A stretch of DNA of 64,000 nucleotides from contig NZ_JANTHX010000003.1 in the NCBI RefSeq assembly GCF_024752305.1, forward strand, positions 62,001 through 126,000, read 5' to 3'. Positions 51,796-62,117 of the stretch are shown here, piece by piece (the first letter of the stretch is position 1; each line of letters starts with the position of its first letter). The position numbers and the translations under genes were made by a program. Below the pieces are notes generated by a model. It worked only from the letters and a program-made list of their open reading frames with translations. It was not told the DNA's origin and did not search any database. The DNA is from Protaetiibacter mangrovi. GTDB lineage: Bacteria; Actinomycetota; Actinomycetes; Actinomycetales; Microbacteriaceae.

Positions 51796-54159
51796 GTGAA
51801 GACGTTCCGCCGTCCCGGGGTCGCGGTCGCGACCATGCTGGTCCTCGTCATGGTGCAGGCGGTCGCAGACCCCACCGGGTTGCTCGCGCTGGTCGGCTGG
51901 TCGGGCGCCGTCCCGAGTCTCGCGAGCGGGATCTGGAGCTTCGCCCCGTATCTCGTGTTCCTGCCGGTACTGCTCGCGATGGTGTGGTGGGTCGCGCTCC
52001 GCGCGGGTGGGCGCTTCTGGACCCTCGTGCCCGGAATGGTGCTCGCCGTCGTGCTCGCCCAGTCCGCGGCCTGCCTGGTGATGACCGGAGACCTCGGCAC
52101 GGCGGCCTGGGCCGGCGGCTACGTGACCGCGAAGGCGGTGCCCGCGGCCCTCATCGTGTCGGCGCTGACCCGATGGCTCGGGGGCCGAGGCGAGCGCACC
52201 CGGGTCGACCCCGCCCCGTGGACGCCGGTGCTCGGTCGTCGCTCCGTCTGGATCCCCGCGATCGCGTTCGCCGGCGCGGCACCGCTGCTCGTGGGGTCCT
52301 GGTGGACCGGCGCCGCCTACGCTCCCGGCGTCCCGACATTCCGCCCCGACCAGGGCGTGCTCCCCGTCGTCGTCACGGTGCTCCTGCTTGCCGGCGCGAC
52401 GGCGCTGTGCCTGCGGTGGATGCGGTCGCGCGTCGCGGGCGCGCTCGCCGGCTGGCTCGCCGCGGTCGTCGCGGCGAGCATGGTGGGCGTCGTGCAGGCT
52501 CTGGTGGCCCTCGTCGTCGACGACGGCTTCGCGGGCGACCTGTGGCCGCTCATGGTCGCCTACGTGGCCGTCGCCGACGGGCTCTCGTTCGCGGCGTGCA
52601 CCGGATGGATCGTGGGCGTCGTCGCCCTCGTGCTCGAACGCGCACCCGTGCGTACCCCGGCGCGCACGGCTCGCGCGGCGGTGGCATCCGCACTCGGCCT
52701 CCTGCTCGTGGCGGGGCTCGCCGTCCCCCAGTTGATCGCCTCGACGTCGGCGGCCGCGAGCCCCGACCTCGCGGTCCCGGCGGGCTTCCTCCGTGCCGAG
52801 GGCGACGTCATCACCGACGGCGACGGCGACCAGGTGCTGCTCCGCGGCGTCAACGTCAACCAGCTCGTCGACTTCTACCGCCCCCGCGCGGACGTCGACG
52901 ACACGCGCCCACTCACCGAGGACGACTTCGCCGGGATCGCGGCGCAGGGGTTCGACGTCGTGCGGTTGAACCTGTCGTGGTCGGCGCTCGAGCCGTCGCG
53001 CGGCGAGTTCGACGCGGAGTACCTCGGCCTGATCCACGATGCCGTCGACTGGGCGGCGGCGCACGAGGTCTACATCGTGCTCGACATGCACCAGGACTCG
53101 TGGTGGGCGGGAGCGACACCCGAGGGAACCGCATGCCGTCCGGGCACCGACCCGATGTGGGGGTACGACGGGGCGCCCGAGTGGGCGACCGTCACCGACG
53201 GCGCCCCGCGCTGCCAGTTCCTCAGCCGGGACATCTCGCCGGCGAGCGACCGTGCGTTCCAGAACCTCTACTTCGACACGGACGGCGTGCAGAGTGCGCT
53301 CGTCGAGGCGTGGGGCCGGCTCGCCACCGAGTTCCGGGACGACCCCACGGTCGCCGGATACGACCTCCTCAACGAGCCCGGCTTCGGCGAGGCGGCCCCG
53401 GTGACCACCGCGTACCAGCTGGGCCGCTTCTACGAGCGCGCGATCGGCGCGATCCGCGACGCGGGCGCACCGCAGATCGTGTTCGTGGAGCCGACCATCC
53501 TGTGGTCCGGTCTCGGGTTCGACTCCGGTCCGTCGCTCGGGTTCAGCTCCGACCCCAACCTCGTGTTCTCGCCGCACCTCTACGCCGAGTCCCTGACGCT
53601 CGACCGCGACCTGGGGATCCCGCCGATCGTCGGCATGGCCCGGCAGTTCGTGCTCGCGCAGCGGGTCGCCGACGCCTACGGGATGCCGGTGTGGTCGGGG
53701 GAGTACGGCTATTGGGGCGACCCGGCGGACGTCGGGGAGAGGCTCGGCCGCTACGCGGCGCTCGAGGACGCCCACGCCTACGGCGGCGCGTACTGGGTCT
53801 GGAAGCAGGCGTGCGGCGATCCGCAGAACGGGATCGGCGACACCGGCAACGGGCTCATGGTCCAGGACTGCGCGACCGGGGGTGATGCGCCCCCGCGCGA
53901 GGATCTGCTCACGGTGCTGTCGCGCGCCTATCCGCGTTCGGCTCCCGGGCTCGTCACCTCGCTGAGGGCGGAGGGCCGGGCCATGGAGCTCGAGGGCTCC
54001 GCGCCGGAGCGCGGCTGCGGTCTGGAGGTCTGGGTGCCGGGCGACGACGAGCCCGCGGTCGAGGTGACCGGGGTCTCCGGGCTGACCCTCACGCGGGTCG
54101 ACGGCGGCTGGTCGGTGACCGGGTGCGCCGACGGCCGGTACACCGTCACCACCCGATGA
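51796..54159 (+). CDS. GH5 glycosidase (endoglycoceramidase-like) fused to a multi-helix membrane domain
   Basis: The 787-residue product has eight or so membrane helices in residues 1-315, then a glycoside-hydrolase family 5 domain (about 330-690) and a small C-terminal beta domain. Catalytic residues fit GH5: acid/base Glu527 in DLLNEPGFGEA and nucleophile Glu636 in WSGEYGYWGD, with DMHQDSWW and SPHLYAESLTL at substrate-site positions. The pattern DMHQDSW...LLNEP...SGEYG matches endoglycoceramidase-type GH5 enzymes acting on glycolipids. The active domain should face outside. GTG 51796 with a perfect AAGGAGG site. It is the first gene after the tRNA terminator. Confidence 0.87.
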   Translation: MKTFRRPGVAVATMLVLVMVQAVADPTGLLALVGWSGAVPSLASGIWSFAPYLVFLPVLLAMVWWVALRAGGRFWTLVPGMVLAVVLAQSAACLVMTGDLGTAAWAGGYVTAKAVPAALIVSALTRWLGGRGERTRVDPAPWTPVLGRRSVWIPAIAFAGAAPLLVGSWWTGAAYAPGVPTFRPDQGVLPVVVTVLLLAGATALCLRWMRSRVAGALAGWLAAVVAASMVGVVQALVALVVDDGFAGDLWPLMVAYVAVADGLSFAACTGWIVGVVALVLERAPVRTPARTARAAVASALGLLLVAGLAVPQLIASTSAAASPDLAVPAGFLRAEGDVITDGDGDQVLLRGVNVNQLVDFYRPRADVDDTRPLTEDDFAGIAAQGFDVVRLNLSWSALEPSRGEFDAEYLGLIHDAVDWAAAHEVYIVLDMHQDSWWAGATPEGTACRPGTDPMWGYDGAPEWATVTDGAPRCQFLSRDISPASDRAFQNLYFDTDGVQSALVEAWGRLATEFRDDPTVAGYDLLNEPGFGEAAPVTTAYQLGRFYERAIGAIRDAGAPQIVFVEPTILWSGLGFDSGPSLGFSSDPNLVFSPHLYAESLTLDRDLGIPPIVGMARQFVLAQRVADAYGMPVWSGEYGYWGDPADVGERLGRYAALEDAHAYGGAYWVWKQACGDPQNGIGDTGNGLMVQDCATGGDAPPREDLLTVLSRAYPRSAPGLVTSLRAEGRAMELEGSAPERGCGLEVWVPGDDEPAVEVTGVSGLTLTRVDGGWSVTGCADGRYTVTTR

Positions 54160-54252
54160 TGCGGGAGTGGTCGATCGACCGCGTGGCGCACGTCGTGCCG
54201 CGCCGGAGCCGGTCACGATGATGGACATGGCAGTGCACCCCCGATCCCTGCG

Positions 54253-56481
54253 ATGACCGCGGCCGTCGCGTCCGCGGAGCGCGCCGTCGATCCGGGGACC
54301 GAGTTCCGCTCCCCGTACCGCCCGGAGCTCGAGGGGCTGCGCGCGGTCGCCATCCTGCTCGTCGCCGCCTCGCACCTGTGGTGGGGTCGGATCTCCGGGG
54401 GGATCGACGTCTTCCTGGTCGTCTCGGGTTACCTCATCACCGTCACGCTCGTGCTGCGCTGGGTTCGTTCCGGACGGGTGGGGGCGCTCCGCTACCTGCG
54501 CAGCCTCGCCGGCCGCCTGCTGCCCGCCGCGGTGCTCGTGCTCGGAACAGTCGCCGCGACCACCGCGTTCGTACTGGCGGTCACCCGCCCGTCGCTCGCG
54601 TCGGACATCCTCCGCTCCACCCGATGGGCTGCGCTCTTCGGCGAGAACTGGTACCTGGCGTTCGCCACCGACGGTTACCTCTCCGACGACCGCGTGCTGA
54701 ATCCGGTCGAGCACTTCTGGGCGCTGTCCATGCAGGTGCAGTTCTACGCGATCTGGTTGCTGCTGGTTGCCGGGATGGCGCTCGTGCTGCGCCGGGGGAG
54801 CACACCCCGGCGGCGGCTGCGGTTGGCGACGAGTGCGATCGCCGTCGTGACGGTCGCGTCGTGGGTGTGGAGCGTCGTCGAGACCCTCCACGTGCAACCC
54901 GTCGCCTACCTCGACACGAGCGCACGGATCTGGGAGTTCGGCGCGGGCGCCCTGCTGGCGCTGCTCGGCGCGCGCCTGAGACCGGGTCGCGCCTGGGGCG
55001 CGGTGCTCGGGTGGCTCGGGCTGGCGATGGTGGTCGGGCTCGGGTTCCTCGGTGACTTCGACCCGTGGTTCCCGGGGATCGCATCCGTCTGGCCCGTGCT
55101 CGGCACGGCGCTCGTGCTGATCGGCGCGAACTCCGCCAGCCCGATCGGAGCGCACCGACTGCTGGGATCACGACCGGCGGTCTGGCTCGGAGGTCTCGCG
55201 TTCGGCCTGTACCTCTGGCATTGGCCGATGCTGTCCGCGCTGGCGATCATGCAGAACCGTCGCACCTTCTCGCTCGTGGACGGCCTGACGATCGTGCTCG
55301 CGGCGCTCATCCTCGCCTGGATGATGCGACAGGTGCTCGAACAGCCGTGGCAGCGCTGGGGACGCGCGACCCCGTGGGCGGCGATCGTCGCCGCCGTGCT
55401 GGTGCTGGCGCTCGGCGCCGCATCCCTCGTGCAGAGCGAGCGGCTCGCGGCGGCCGCACCCGTGGTCGTCCCCGCACCGGAGCAGAGCGCAGCCCCGGTG
55501 GGCGCCGGCGACCCGACATCCACGGCGGAGCCCGACGATGCGGATCCGCCGGGGGTCTTTCCGGATGCCGCCTCCCTCGCCGCCGCGGTGAGCGCGTCGG
55601 CGAGGTGGACCCACGTTCCGGATGCCCTGATCACCGCCGCGGACGCGGCCACGACGGCCTACGGTGACGAGAGCTGCGTGCACCGCGAGTCCTGGTCGAC
55701 CCTGTGCGTCGCGGGCGACGCGGACGGCACGCGGACGGCGGTCGTGGTCGGCGACTCCGTCGCCGCGAGCTGGCTGCCCGCCCTCACCGGCGCCCTCGGT
55801 CCCGACTGGAGGATCGTGCTCGCGACACGAGGGGCGTGCCCGACCGCCGCCGTCGCGTCGTACTACGTCGGTGCCACCGACCCCGCCTGGGTCGCGCGCT
55901 GCGCCGAGATCCGCGGCGACTTCGTCGCCGGCATCCTGGAGAGCTCGCCCGACCTCGTGATCCTGACGACCTCGTCGCGCACGCTCGACCGCCTCGTGAG
56001 CGGGGCCACCGGAGCTTCCGCCCGCGAGGAGTGGCGCACCGGGATGGCGGCGACTCTCGACGCGCTCGCCCCCGTCTCGTCGAAGGTCGTCGTGGTCGCC
56101 CCGCCGCCGCTCGGCGCCCCCGCCTGCGGCTCGGCCGACTTCGAGACGGGGGGCTCCCGGTGCCGCGCCGCGATCACGGAGGAGTGGTGGGTGCAGTCGG
56201 CGGCCGAGCGGGCGGCCGCGGGGGCCGCCGGTGTCGGCTACGTGGACACCGGCCCGTGGTTCTGCACGGATGCCGGGGTGTGCCCGTGGGCGGCGGACGG
56301 CTCGGTGATCCGGGTCGACACCCACCACCTGACGGCGTCGTTCTCACAGCGCCTGGCGGCCGTCATGCGCGCCGCGCTCCTCGACGCCGTGCCCGGGCTG
56401 CGGGACGTCGGGGTCGGTGCGGCGGACGGCGCGGACGCCGACTCTGCGGGCGTGTCGTCGCCGGTACAGTTGGGGGAATGA
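54253..56481 (+). CDS. Acyltransferase-3 / SGNH-hydrolase surface-polymer O-acetylase
   Basis: The 742-residue OafA/PatB-type protein has an N-terminal acyltransferase-3 membrane domain (about 1-400; [57 protein letters not shown]) and an outer SGNH domain (about 450-730) with [15 protein letters not shown] (catalytic-type Ser in the GDS motif) and the late DTHHLT (Asp-His). It likely moves acyl groups across the membrane and onto a cell-wall or surface glycan. ATG 54253. Its stop overlaps the thrS start by 4 bases. Confidence 0.93.
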   Translation: MTAAVASAERAVDPGTEFRSPYRPELEGLRAVAILLVAASHLWWGRISGGIDVFLVVSGYLITVTLVLRWVRSGRVGALRYLRSLAGRLLPAAVLVLGTVAATTAFVLAVTRPSLASDILRSTRWAALFGENWYLAFATDGYLSDDRVLNPVEHFWALSMQVQFYAIWLLLVAGMALVLRRGSTPRRRLRLATSAIAVVTVASWVWSVVETLHVQPVAYLDTSARIWEFGAGALLALLGARLRPGRAWGAVLGWLGLAMVVGLGFLGDFDPWFPGIASVWPVLGTALVLIGANSASPIGAHRLLGSRPAVWLGGLAFGLYLWHWPMLSALAIMQNRRTFSLVDGLTIVLAALILAWMMRQVLEQPWQRWGRATPWAAIVAAVLVLALGAASLVQSERLAAAAPVVVPAPEQSAAPVGAGDPTSTAEPDDADPPGVFPDAASLAAAVSASARWTHVPDALITAADAATTAYGDESCVHRESWSTLCVAGDADGTRTAVVVGDSVAASWLPALTGALGPDWRIVLATRGACPTAAVASYYVGATDPAWVARCAEIRGDFVAGILESSPDLVILTTSSRTLDRLVSGATGASAREEWRTGMAATLDALAPVSSKVVVVAPPPLGAPACGSADFETGGSRCRAAITEEWWVQSAAERAAAGAAGVGYVDTGPWFCTDAGVCPWAADGSVIRVDTHHLTASFSQRLAAVMRAALLDAVPGLRDVGVGAADGADADSAGVSSPVQLGE

Positions 56482-58469
56482 GCGCGCAGACCGGCTTCGA
56501 CCTGTTCCCCGACCGCGCCGTCATCGCGATCCGCGTGAACGGCGAGCTGAAGGACAAGGCGTCGACGGTCACCGAGACGGACGTCGTCGAGCCTGTCGAC
56601 GTCTCCTCCGCGGACGGTCTGAACATCCTCCGCCACTCGACCGCGCACGTGATGGCGCAGGCCGTGCAGCGCATCAACCCGGAGGCGAAGCTCGGCATCG
56701 GCCCGCCGGTCCAGGACGGGTTCTACTACGACTTCGACGTCGAGCAGCACTTCACCCCCGACGATCTCGCGGCGATCTCGAAGGAGATGGACCGCATCAT
56801 CCGCTCGGGGCAGCGTTTCGTGCGCCGCGTCGTCACCGAGGACGAGGCGCGCGCCGAGCTGGCGGCCGAGCCGTACAAGCTCGAGCTCATCGGCCTGAAG
56901 GGCGGCGCCGAGTCCGGCACGGACGGCGAGAGCGTCGAGGTGGGTGCGGGCGAGCTGACGATCTACGACAACGTGGATCGCGAAGGCGTGGTCGCCTGGA
57001 AGGACCTCTGCCGGGGGCCGCACGTGCCCAACACCGGTGCGCTCGGCGCCTACAAGCTCACGCGCGTCGCCGCGGCCTACTGGAGGGGGTCGGAGAAGAA
57101 CCCCCAGCTGCAGCGCGTGTACGGAACGGCGTGGCCGAGCAAGGACGAGCTGCGCGCGTATCTCGAGCGTCTCGAGGAGGCGGCCAAGCGCGACCACCGC
57201 AAGCTCGGCAAGGAGCTCGACCTGTTCTCGTTCCCCGACGAGATCGGTTCGGGACTGTCGGTCTGGCACCCGCGCGGCGGCGTGGTGCGCATGGAGATGG
57301 AGCAGCACGCCCGTCGCCGGCACATCGCCGCGGGCTACACCTACGTGTACACCCCGCACATCTCGAAGGAGGACCTCTTCCTCACCTCGAATCACCTCGT
57401 CACCTACAAGGACGGCATGTTCCCGCCCATCCGGATGGACGAGGAGGTCGACGAGAACGGGGAGGTCACCAAGCAGGGCCAGGACTACTACCTGAAGCCC
57501 ATGAACTGCCCGATGCACATCCTGATCTACAAGGAGCGCGCGCGCAGCTACCGCGACCTGCCGATGCGGCTCGCCGAGAACGGCACTGTGTACCGGAACG
57601 AGCTCTCGGGCGCCCTGCACGGGCTGACCCGGGTGCGCGGCTTCACCCAGGACGACTCGCACCTGTTCGTCACCCCCGATCAGCTCGAGGAGGAGGCGAC
57701 CAAGGTCCTCGAGTTCGTCATCTCGATGCTGCGCGACTTCGGGCTCGACGACTTCGAGCTCGAGCTCTCGATGCGCGACGACGAGAAGTCGAAGTGGATC
57801 GGCAGCGACGAGTTCTGGGACTACTCGACGAACGCGCTGCGGAACGTCGCCCGGGCCTCGGGGCTCAAGCTCACCGAGATGCCGGGGGAGGCGGCCTTCT
57901 ACGGCCCGAAGATCGACCTGAAGACCCGGGATGCGATCGGCCGCACCTGGCAGCTCTCGACCGTCCAGGTCGACCCCAACCTCCCGGAGCGGTTCGAGCT
58001 CGAGTTCACGGATCGCGACGGGCAGAAGAAGCGCCCCATCATGATCCACCGCGCCCTGTTCGGCTCGATCGAGCGCTTCTTCGCGATCCTGCTCGAGCAC
58101 TACGCGGGGGCCTTCCCGGCGTGGTTGGCACCCGTGCAGGTCGTCGGCGTGCCGGTGGCCGAGGAGTTCGCCGACTACCTGGGCGGCATCGTCGACCGGT
58201 TGCGGGCCGATGGCGTCCGGGCCGAGCTCGATGCGAGCGACGAGCGGATGCAGAAGAAGATCCGCACGCACACCCTCATGAAGGTGCCGTTCCAGCTCAT
58301 CGCGGGCGCCCAGGATCGCGAGGCGGGCACGGTGAGCTTCCGGTTCCGCGACGGCCGACAGGACAACGGGATCCCGGTCGACGAGGCCGTCCGACGCATC
58401 CGCGACGCGATCGACAGCCACGCCGTCCGACGCATCCGCGACGCGATCGACAGCCACGCCCAGGTCTGA
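56478..58469 (+). CDS. thrS: Threonyl-tRNA synthetase
   Basis: Charges tRNA-Thr. The 663-residue product has an N-terminal TGS-like region, the editing domain ([14 protein letters not shown], the HxxxH motif), class II motifs with the zinc Cys in [30 protein letters not shown] and the motif 3 [13 protein letters not shown], and the anticodon-binding domain. The last 25 residues hold an exact repeat of [12 protein letters not shown] from a 36-bp DNA duplication (58386-58457). ATG 56478 overlaps the acyltransferase stop (ATGA). An imperfect inverted repeat follows the stop (about 58472-58504), possibly a terminator. Confidence 0.97.
   Translation: MSAQTGFDLFPDRAVIAIRVNGELKDKASTVTETDVVEPVDVSSADGLNILRHSTAHVMAQAVQRINPEAKLGIGPPVQDGFYYDFDVEQHFTPDDLAAISKEMDRIIRSGQRFVRRVVTEDEARAELAAEPYKLELIGLKGGAESGTDGESVEVGAGELTIYDNVDREGVVAWKDLCRGPHVPNTGALGAYKLTRVAAAYWRGSEKNPQLQRVYGTAWPSKDELRAYLERLEEAAKRDHRKLGKELDLFSFPDEIGSGLSVWHPRGGVVRMEMEQHARRRHIAAGYTYVYTPHISKEDLFLTSNHLVTYKDGMFPPIRMDEEVDENGEVTKQGQDYYLKPMNCPMHILIYKERARSYRDLPMRLAENGTVYRNELSGALHGLTRVRGFTQDDSHLFVTPDQLEEEATKVLEFVISMLRDFGLDDFELELSMRDDEKSKWIGSDEFWDYSTNALRNVARASGLKLTEMPGEAAFYGPKIDLKTRDAIGRTWQLSTVQVDPNLPERFELEFTDRDGQKKRPIMIHRALFGSIERFFAILLEHYAGAFPAWLAPVQVVGVPVAEEFADYLGGIVDRLRADGVRAELDASDERMQKKIRTHTLMKVPFQLIAGAQDREAGTVSFRFRDGRQDNGIPVDEAVRRIRDAIDSHAVRRIRDAIDSHAQV
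58386..58457 (+). repeat. Exact 36-bp tandem duplication at the 3' end of thrS
   Basis: 58386-58421 and 58422-58457 are identical over 36 bases, adding 12 residues in frame ([12 protein letters not shown] twice) just before the stop. Perfect identity suggests recent origin by slippage or unequal exchange. Confidence 0.93.
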
Positions 58470-58632
58470 TGCAACGATCCTGCGCGAGACGCAGTGATGT
58501 TGCGTAGAACCCCCTAGCGCTCCTTCGCGCGAGCCGGATACGGTTTCGACCAGGCGCTGTCCAGACCGGGGGGTCTACCCGCGAACAGGGGTCCGGCGCC
58601 ACGACCGCACCACCACTCGCGGAAGGGAAGCC

Positions 58633-61600
58633 ATGCGCTCTCGTCGATCTGTCCTCGTGTCCGTCTGCGCCGCTTCGGCACTCGTCATGGGGGCGATCGC
58701 CGCTCCCGCGTACGCCGCCGAACCGGTTCCCGACTTCACCGCTGCGGCGGTGAGCCCCGAGGGCCCTCCCGAGGAGGGCGCCCGCACCAAGTCGGGTCAG
58801 CTGGCCGAGAGCGACGCCGAGCTGCTCGCGCGCTCCGACGCCGCGATCGTGCCGGTGATGGTCAAGGTCGACGTCGACCCCGTGGCCTCGTACGCAGGCG
58901 GAGTCGACGGATACGCGGCGACGAGCCCGGAGATCACCGGAAAGGACCTCTCGTTGTCCGACCCCGCCGTCGCCGAGTACCTGGAGTACGTGAACGGCGT
59001 GATCGCCGAGACGCAGGCGGCCATCACGGGCGCCGTGCCCTCGGCGAAGGCGCTCGAGAGCTACGCCGTCGCGTACGGCGGGATCGCCATGACGGTTCCG
59101 GCCCGCTACGCGAAGACGGTGCTCGCGGTCGACGGCGTGGCCGCGGTGCAGGACAACTCCCTGCGGCAGCTGCCGGCCTCCGACACCGGTTCGCTCGCCG
59201 CCTCGACCGCAGCGGTCGCGGCGAACGGCACGGCTCTCAGCTCCGCCGCCGCGGCGGGCGCCATCGACAACGACGCCAGCACCTTCATCGGGGCGGACGC
59301 GGTCTGGCCGTCGCTCGGCGGACGGGATCTCGCCGGTGAGGGCGTCATCGTGGGCGTGATCGACACCGGGATCTGGCCCGAGCACCCGATGCTCGCCGAC
59401 AACGGCCTCCCGACGCCCGCGGGCGGCCCGTGGGCCTGCGACTTCGGCGAGGGCGGCGACGCGGCGTTCAGCTGCAACGACAAGCTCGTGGGAGCCCACG
59501 CGTTCCTCGACACCTACCAGGCGCTGAACGACATCGGCGAGGAGGACTTCTGCTCGGCGGGGGGCTGCTCGGCACGCGACTCGGACGGCCACGGCACCCA
59601 CACCGCGACGACGGCGGCGGGCGATTACGTCGCGAGCGCGCCGATCTTCGGCGTCGACCGCGGCCCGGTCAGCGGGATCGCCCCCGGAGCCTCCGTGATC
59701 GCCTACCGCGCGCTCGGACCGCTCGGCGGGTACACCTCCGACCTGCTCGCCGCGGTGCAGCAGGCCATCGTGGACGGCGTCGACGTCATCAACTACTCGG
59801 TGAGCGGCTCCGGATCGGTGTACACCGACGCCGTGGAGCTCGCCTTCCTGGACGCCTACGCGGCCGGCATCTCGGTGAACGCCTCGGCGGGCAACGACGG
59901 ACCGGGCGCCTCGACCGCGAATCACGCGGGGCCCTGGGTCACCACCGTCGGCGCGTCGACCTTCGACCGCCAGTTCGCGTCGACCCTGACGCTCACGGCG
60001 GGCGACGGCTCCAGCTACGCCAAGAGCGGCGCCACCCTCACCCAGGGCGTCACCGACGCCCCGGTCGTGCTCGCCGCATCCGTGCCGGGCTACACGGGCG
60101 GTGCGCTCTGCCTCGAGCCGTTCCCCGCCGGCTCCGTCGACGGGCAGGTCGTGGTCTGCCAGCGCGGATCGAACGGGCGCGTCGAGAAGGGCTACAACGC
60201 CCTGCAGGGCGGCGCGGCGGGCATGATCCTGTTCAACCCGACCGCGAGCGACGTGGAGACCGACAACCACTTCCTGCCGGCCATCCACCTCGAAGGCCCG
60301 AACGACGACCTGCTCGCCTTCCTGGCCGCGCACCCGGACGCCACCGCGACCTGGGCTGCGGGCGAGTCGACGGCCGCGCAGGGCGACGTGATGGCGGGCT
60401 TCTCCTCGCGCGGACCGATCGGCGAGTTCGTGAAGCCGGACATCACGGCACCGGGTGTGCAGATCCTGGCGGGTCTCACCCCGGAGTCCACCGACCTCGC
60501 GACCGGACCGCAGGGTGAGCTCTACCAGGCGATCGCGGGTACCTCGATGTCGTCGCCCCACGCGGCCGGCGTCTCCGCCCTCGTGATCGCCGCCCACCCG
60601 GACTGGACGCCGGGCCAGGTGAAGTCGGCGCTGATGACCTCGTCGGTGCAGAGCGTCGTGAACGCCGACGGCAGTCCCGCCGGGGTGTTCGACCGGGGAG
60701 CCGGCAGCATCCGCGCCGATCGCGCGGTGTCGCCGAACCTGACGATCAGCGAGACCGCCGAGGACTTCGTGGCGAGCGCCGCGGATCCGCTCAGCCGGCT
60801 CGACCTCAACATCCCGAGCATCTACGTCGACCCGCTTCCGGGCGCCGCAGTCGTGAAGCGCACCGTGACGAACGTGAGCGGCAAGCCGCAGACGTTCTCG
60901 GTGGCCACGAGCTTCGAGGGCGGGGTCTCCGCCATCGTGAGCCCGTCCCACTTCACGGTCGCACCGGGCAAGTCCAAGACGCTCACGATCGTGCTCAGCG
61001 GGATCGGGGCCGAGGACGGATGGCACGAGGGACAGCTCACGATCACGAGCGCCCGCGGAGGGATCCCGGTGGTCATGCCGGTGGCGGTGAACGTCGGCGA
61101 GGCCTCGCTGGCGCTCGCGCAGTCCTGCACGCCGACCGAGATCCGGATCGGCAAGACCACGACCTGCACCGTCACGGCGTCGAGCACGCTGCCGGTGGAC
61201 GTCGAGGCCACGATCGACGTCGTCGCCAACCCGCTGCTGAAGGTCACCGGGGTCACCGCTCCGGCGCACAAGCGGGCGCTCGGCGCCACCTGGACCGGCA
61301 CCTTGACGGCGGCGCTCCCGCCCACCGTGGACGCGGTGGACGGCGTCTCCACCGACGAGGTGGTGAGCGGATACCTGCCGCTCTCCGCCTTCGGCATCGC
61401 GCCGATCGCGGACGTGGGCGACGAGAGCATCGTGAACTTCACGGTGCCGGGCTACACCTACGGCGGCGAGGTCTACGACCGGATCGGCGTCGTCTCCAAC
61501 GGCTACGTCGTCATCGGCGGCGGCACCTCGGGCGACGTCGAGTACGCGCCCCCGGCGTCGTTCCCCGACGCGGCCACGCCGAACAACGTGATCGCGCCCT

Positions 61601-62043
61601 TCTGGACCGACCTCAACCCGGAGGCGGGAGGCGATCTCTACATCGGCACGCTGAACGACGGGGTCAACGACTACCTCGTGGTCGACTGGGAGGACGTTCC
61701 GTCCTGGAGCGACGGCGGTGCGAACTCGTTCGAGGTCTGGATCCAGCTCGGCGCCACCGAGAACAACTGGATGACCTACGGCGGCGCCCTGACGGAGGAC
61801 TCCTCGGTCGGCTCGCTGGTCGGGGCCGAGAACCGCACCGGATCGAGCGGGGTGACCGTCGCGGACGTCGACACCGACCTCGCGTACCAGATCCTCACGA
61901 GCCCGCCCACCGCGGGCGGTGCGGTGACCTTCGACTACACCCTGAAGGGCCTGCTGTGGGGCACGTGGTCGACGACCGCCACCCTGCGCTCGGACGCGAT
62001 CAACACCGTCCCGGTCGAGGTCACGAAGATCAAGGTCAAGTAG
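58633..62043 (+). CDS. Secreted subtilisin-like serine protease (S8 family)
   Basis: The 1136-residue product begins with a signal peptide (Arg-rich start, hydrophobic core, AYA-A cleavage near residue 29), then a ~170-residue inhibitor-like prodomain, and a subtilase domain with Asp244 (GVIDTGIWP), His320 (DGHGTHTA) and Ser638 (GTSMSSPHAAG). A protease-associated domain is inserted before the Ser segment (about 440-570). An Fn3-like domain and a ~250-residue C-terminal beta domain (GYTYGGEVYDRIGVVSNG...TPNNVIAPFWTDL) follow. No LPxTG or C-terminal helix is seen, so the protein is probably released. GAAGGGAAGCC precedes the ATG. Confidence 0.94.
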   Translation: MRSRRSVLVSVCAASALVMGAIAAPAYAAEPVPDFTAAAVSPEGPPEEGARTKSGQLAESDAELLARSDAAIVPVMVKVDVDPVASYAGGVDGYAATSPEITGKDLSLSDPAVAEYLEYVNGVIAETQAAITGAVPSAKALESYAVAYGGIAMTVPARYAKTVLAVDGVAAVQDNSLRQLPASDTGSLAASTAAVAANGTALSSAAAAGAIDNDASTFIGADAVWPSLGGRDLAGEGVIVGVIDTGIWPEHPMLADNGLPTPAGGPWACDFGEGGDAAFSCNDKLVGAHAFLDTYQALNDIGEEDFCSAGGCSARDSDGHGTHTATTAAGDYVASAPIFGVDRGPVSGIAPGASVIAYRALGPLGGYTSDLLAAVQQAIVDGVDVINYSVSGSGSVYTDAVELAFLDAYAAGISVNASAGNDGPGASTANHAGPWVTTVGASTFDRQFASTLTLTAGDGSSYAKSGATLTQGVTDAPVVLAASVPGYTGGALCLEPFPAGSVDGQVVVCQRGSNGRVEKGYNALQGGAAGMILFNPTASDVETDNHFLPAIHLEGPNDDLLAFLAAHPDATATWAAGESTAAQGDVMAGFSSRGPIGEFVKPDITAPGVQILAGLTPESTDLATGPQGELYQAIAGTSMSSPHAAGVSALVIAAHPDWTPGQVKSALMTSSVQSVVNADGSPAGVFDRGAGSIRADRAVSPNLTISETAEDFVASAADPLSRLDLNIPSIYVDPLPGAAVVKRTVTNVSGKPQTFSVATSFEGGVSAIVSPSHFTVAPGKSKTLTIVLSGIGAEDGWHEGQLTITSARGGIPVVMPVAVNVGEASLALAQSCTPTEIRIGKTTTCTVTASSTLPVDVEATIDVVANPLLKVTGVTAPAHKRALGATWTGTLTAALPPTVDAVDGVSTDEVVSGYLPLSAFGIAPIADVGDESIVNFTVPGYTYGGEVYDRIGVVSNGYVVIGGGTSGDVEYAPPASFPDAATPNNVIAPFWTDLNPEAGGDLYIGTLNDGVNDYLVVDWEDVPSWSDGGANSFEVWIQLGATENNWMTYGGALTEDSSVGSLVGAENRTGSSGVTVADVDTDLAYQILTSPPTAGGAVTFDYTLKGLLWGTWSTTATLRSDAINTVPVEVTKIKVK

Positions 62044-62052
62044 TCGGGCCGA

Positions 62053-62085
62053 CTCGGGGGTGGGCGCATCGCGCCCACCCCCGAG
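62053..62085 (+). terminator. Strong hairpin terminator after the subtilase gene
   Basis: Perfect 15-bp stem CTCGGGGGTGGGCGC / GCGCCCACCCCCGAG with a 3-base ATC loop, 9 bases after the stop codon. Confidence 0.88.
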
Positions 62086-62117
62086 ATGTGCCACCGCGAG
62101 CCGATAATCTGGCGGGG

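Noticed and set aside
58471-58504. GCAAC...GTTGC inverted repeat after thrS as a certain terminator
   Set aside because: Only about 10 of 14 arm positions pair and there is no T-run; mentioned under thrS but not listed as a terminator.
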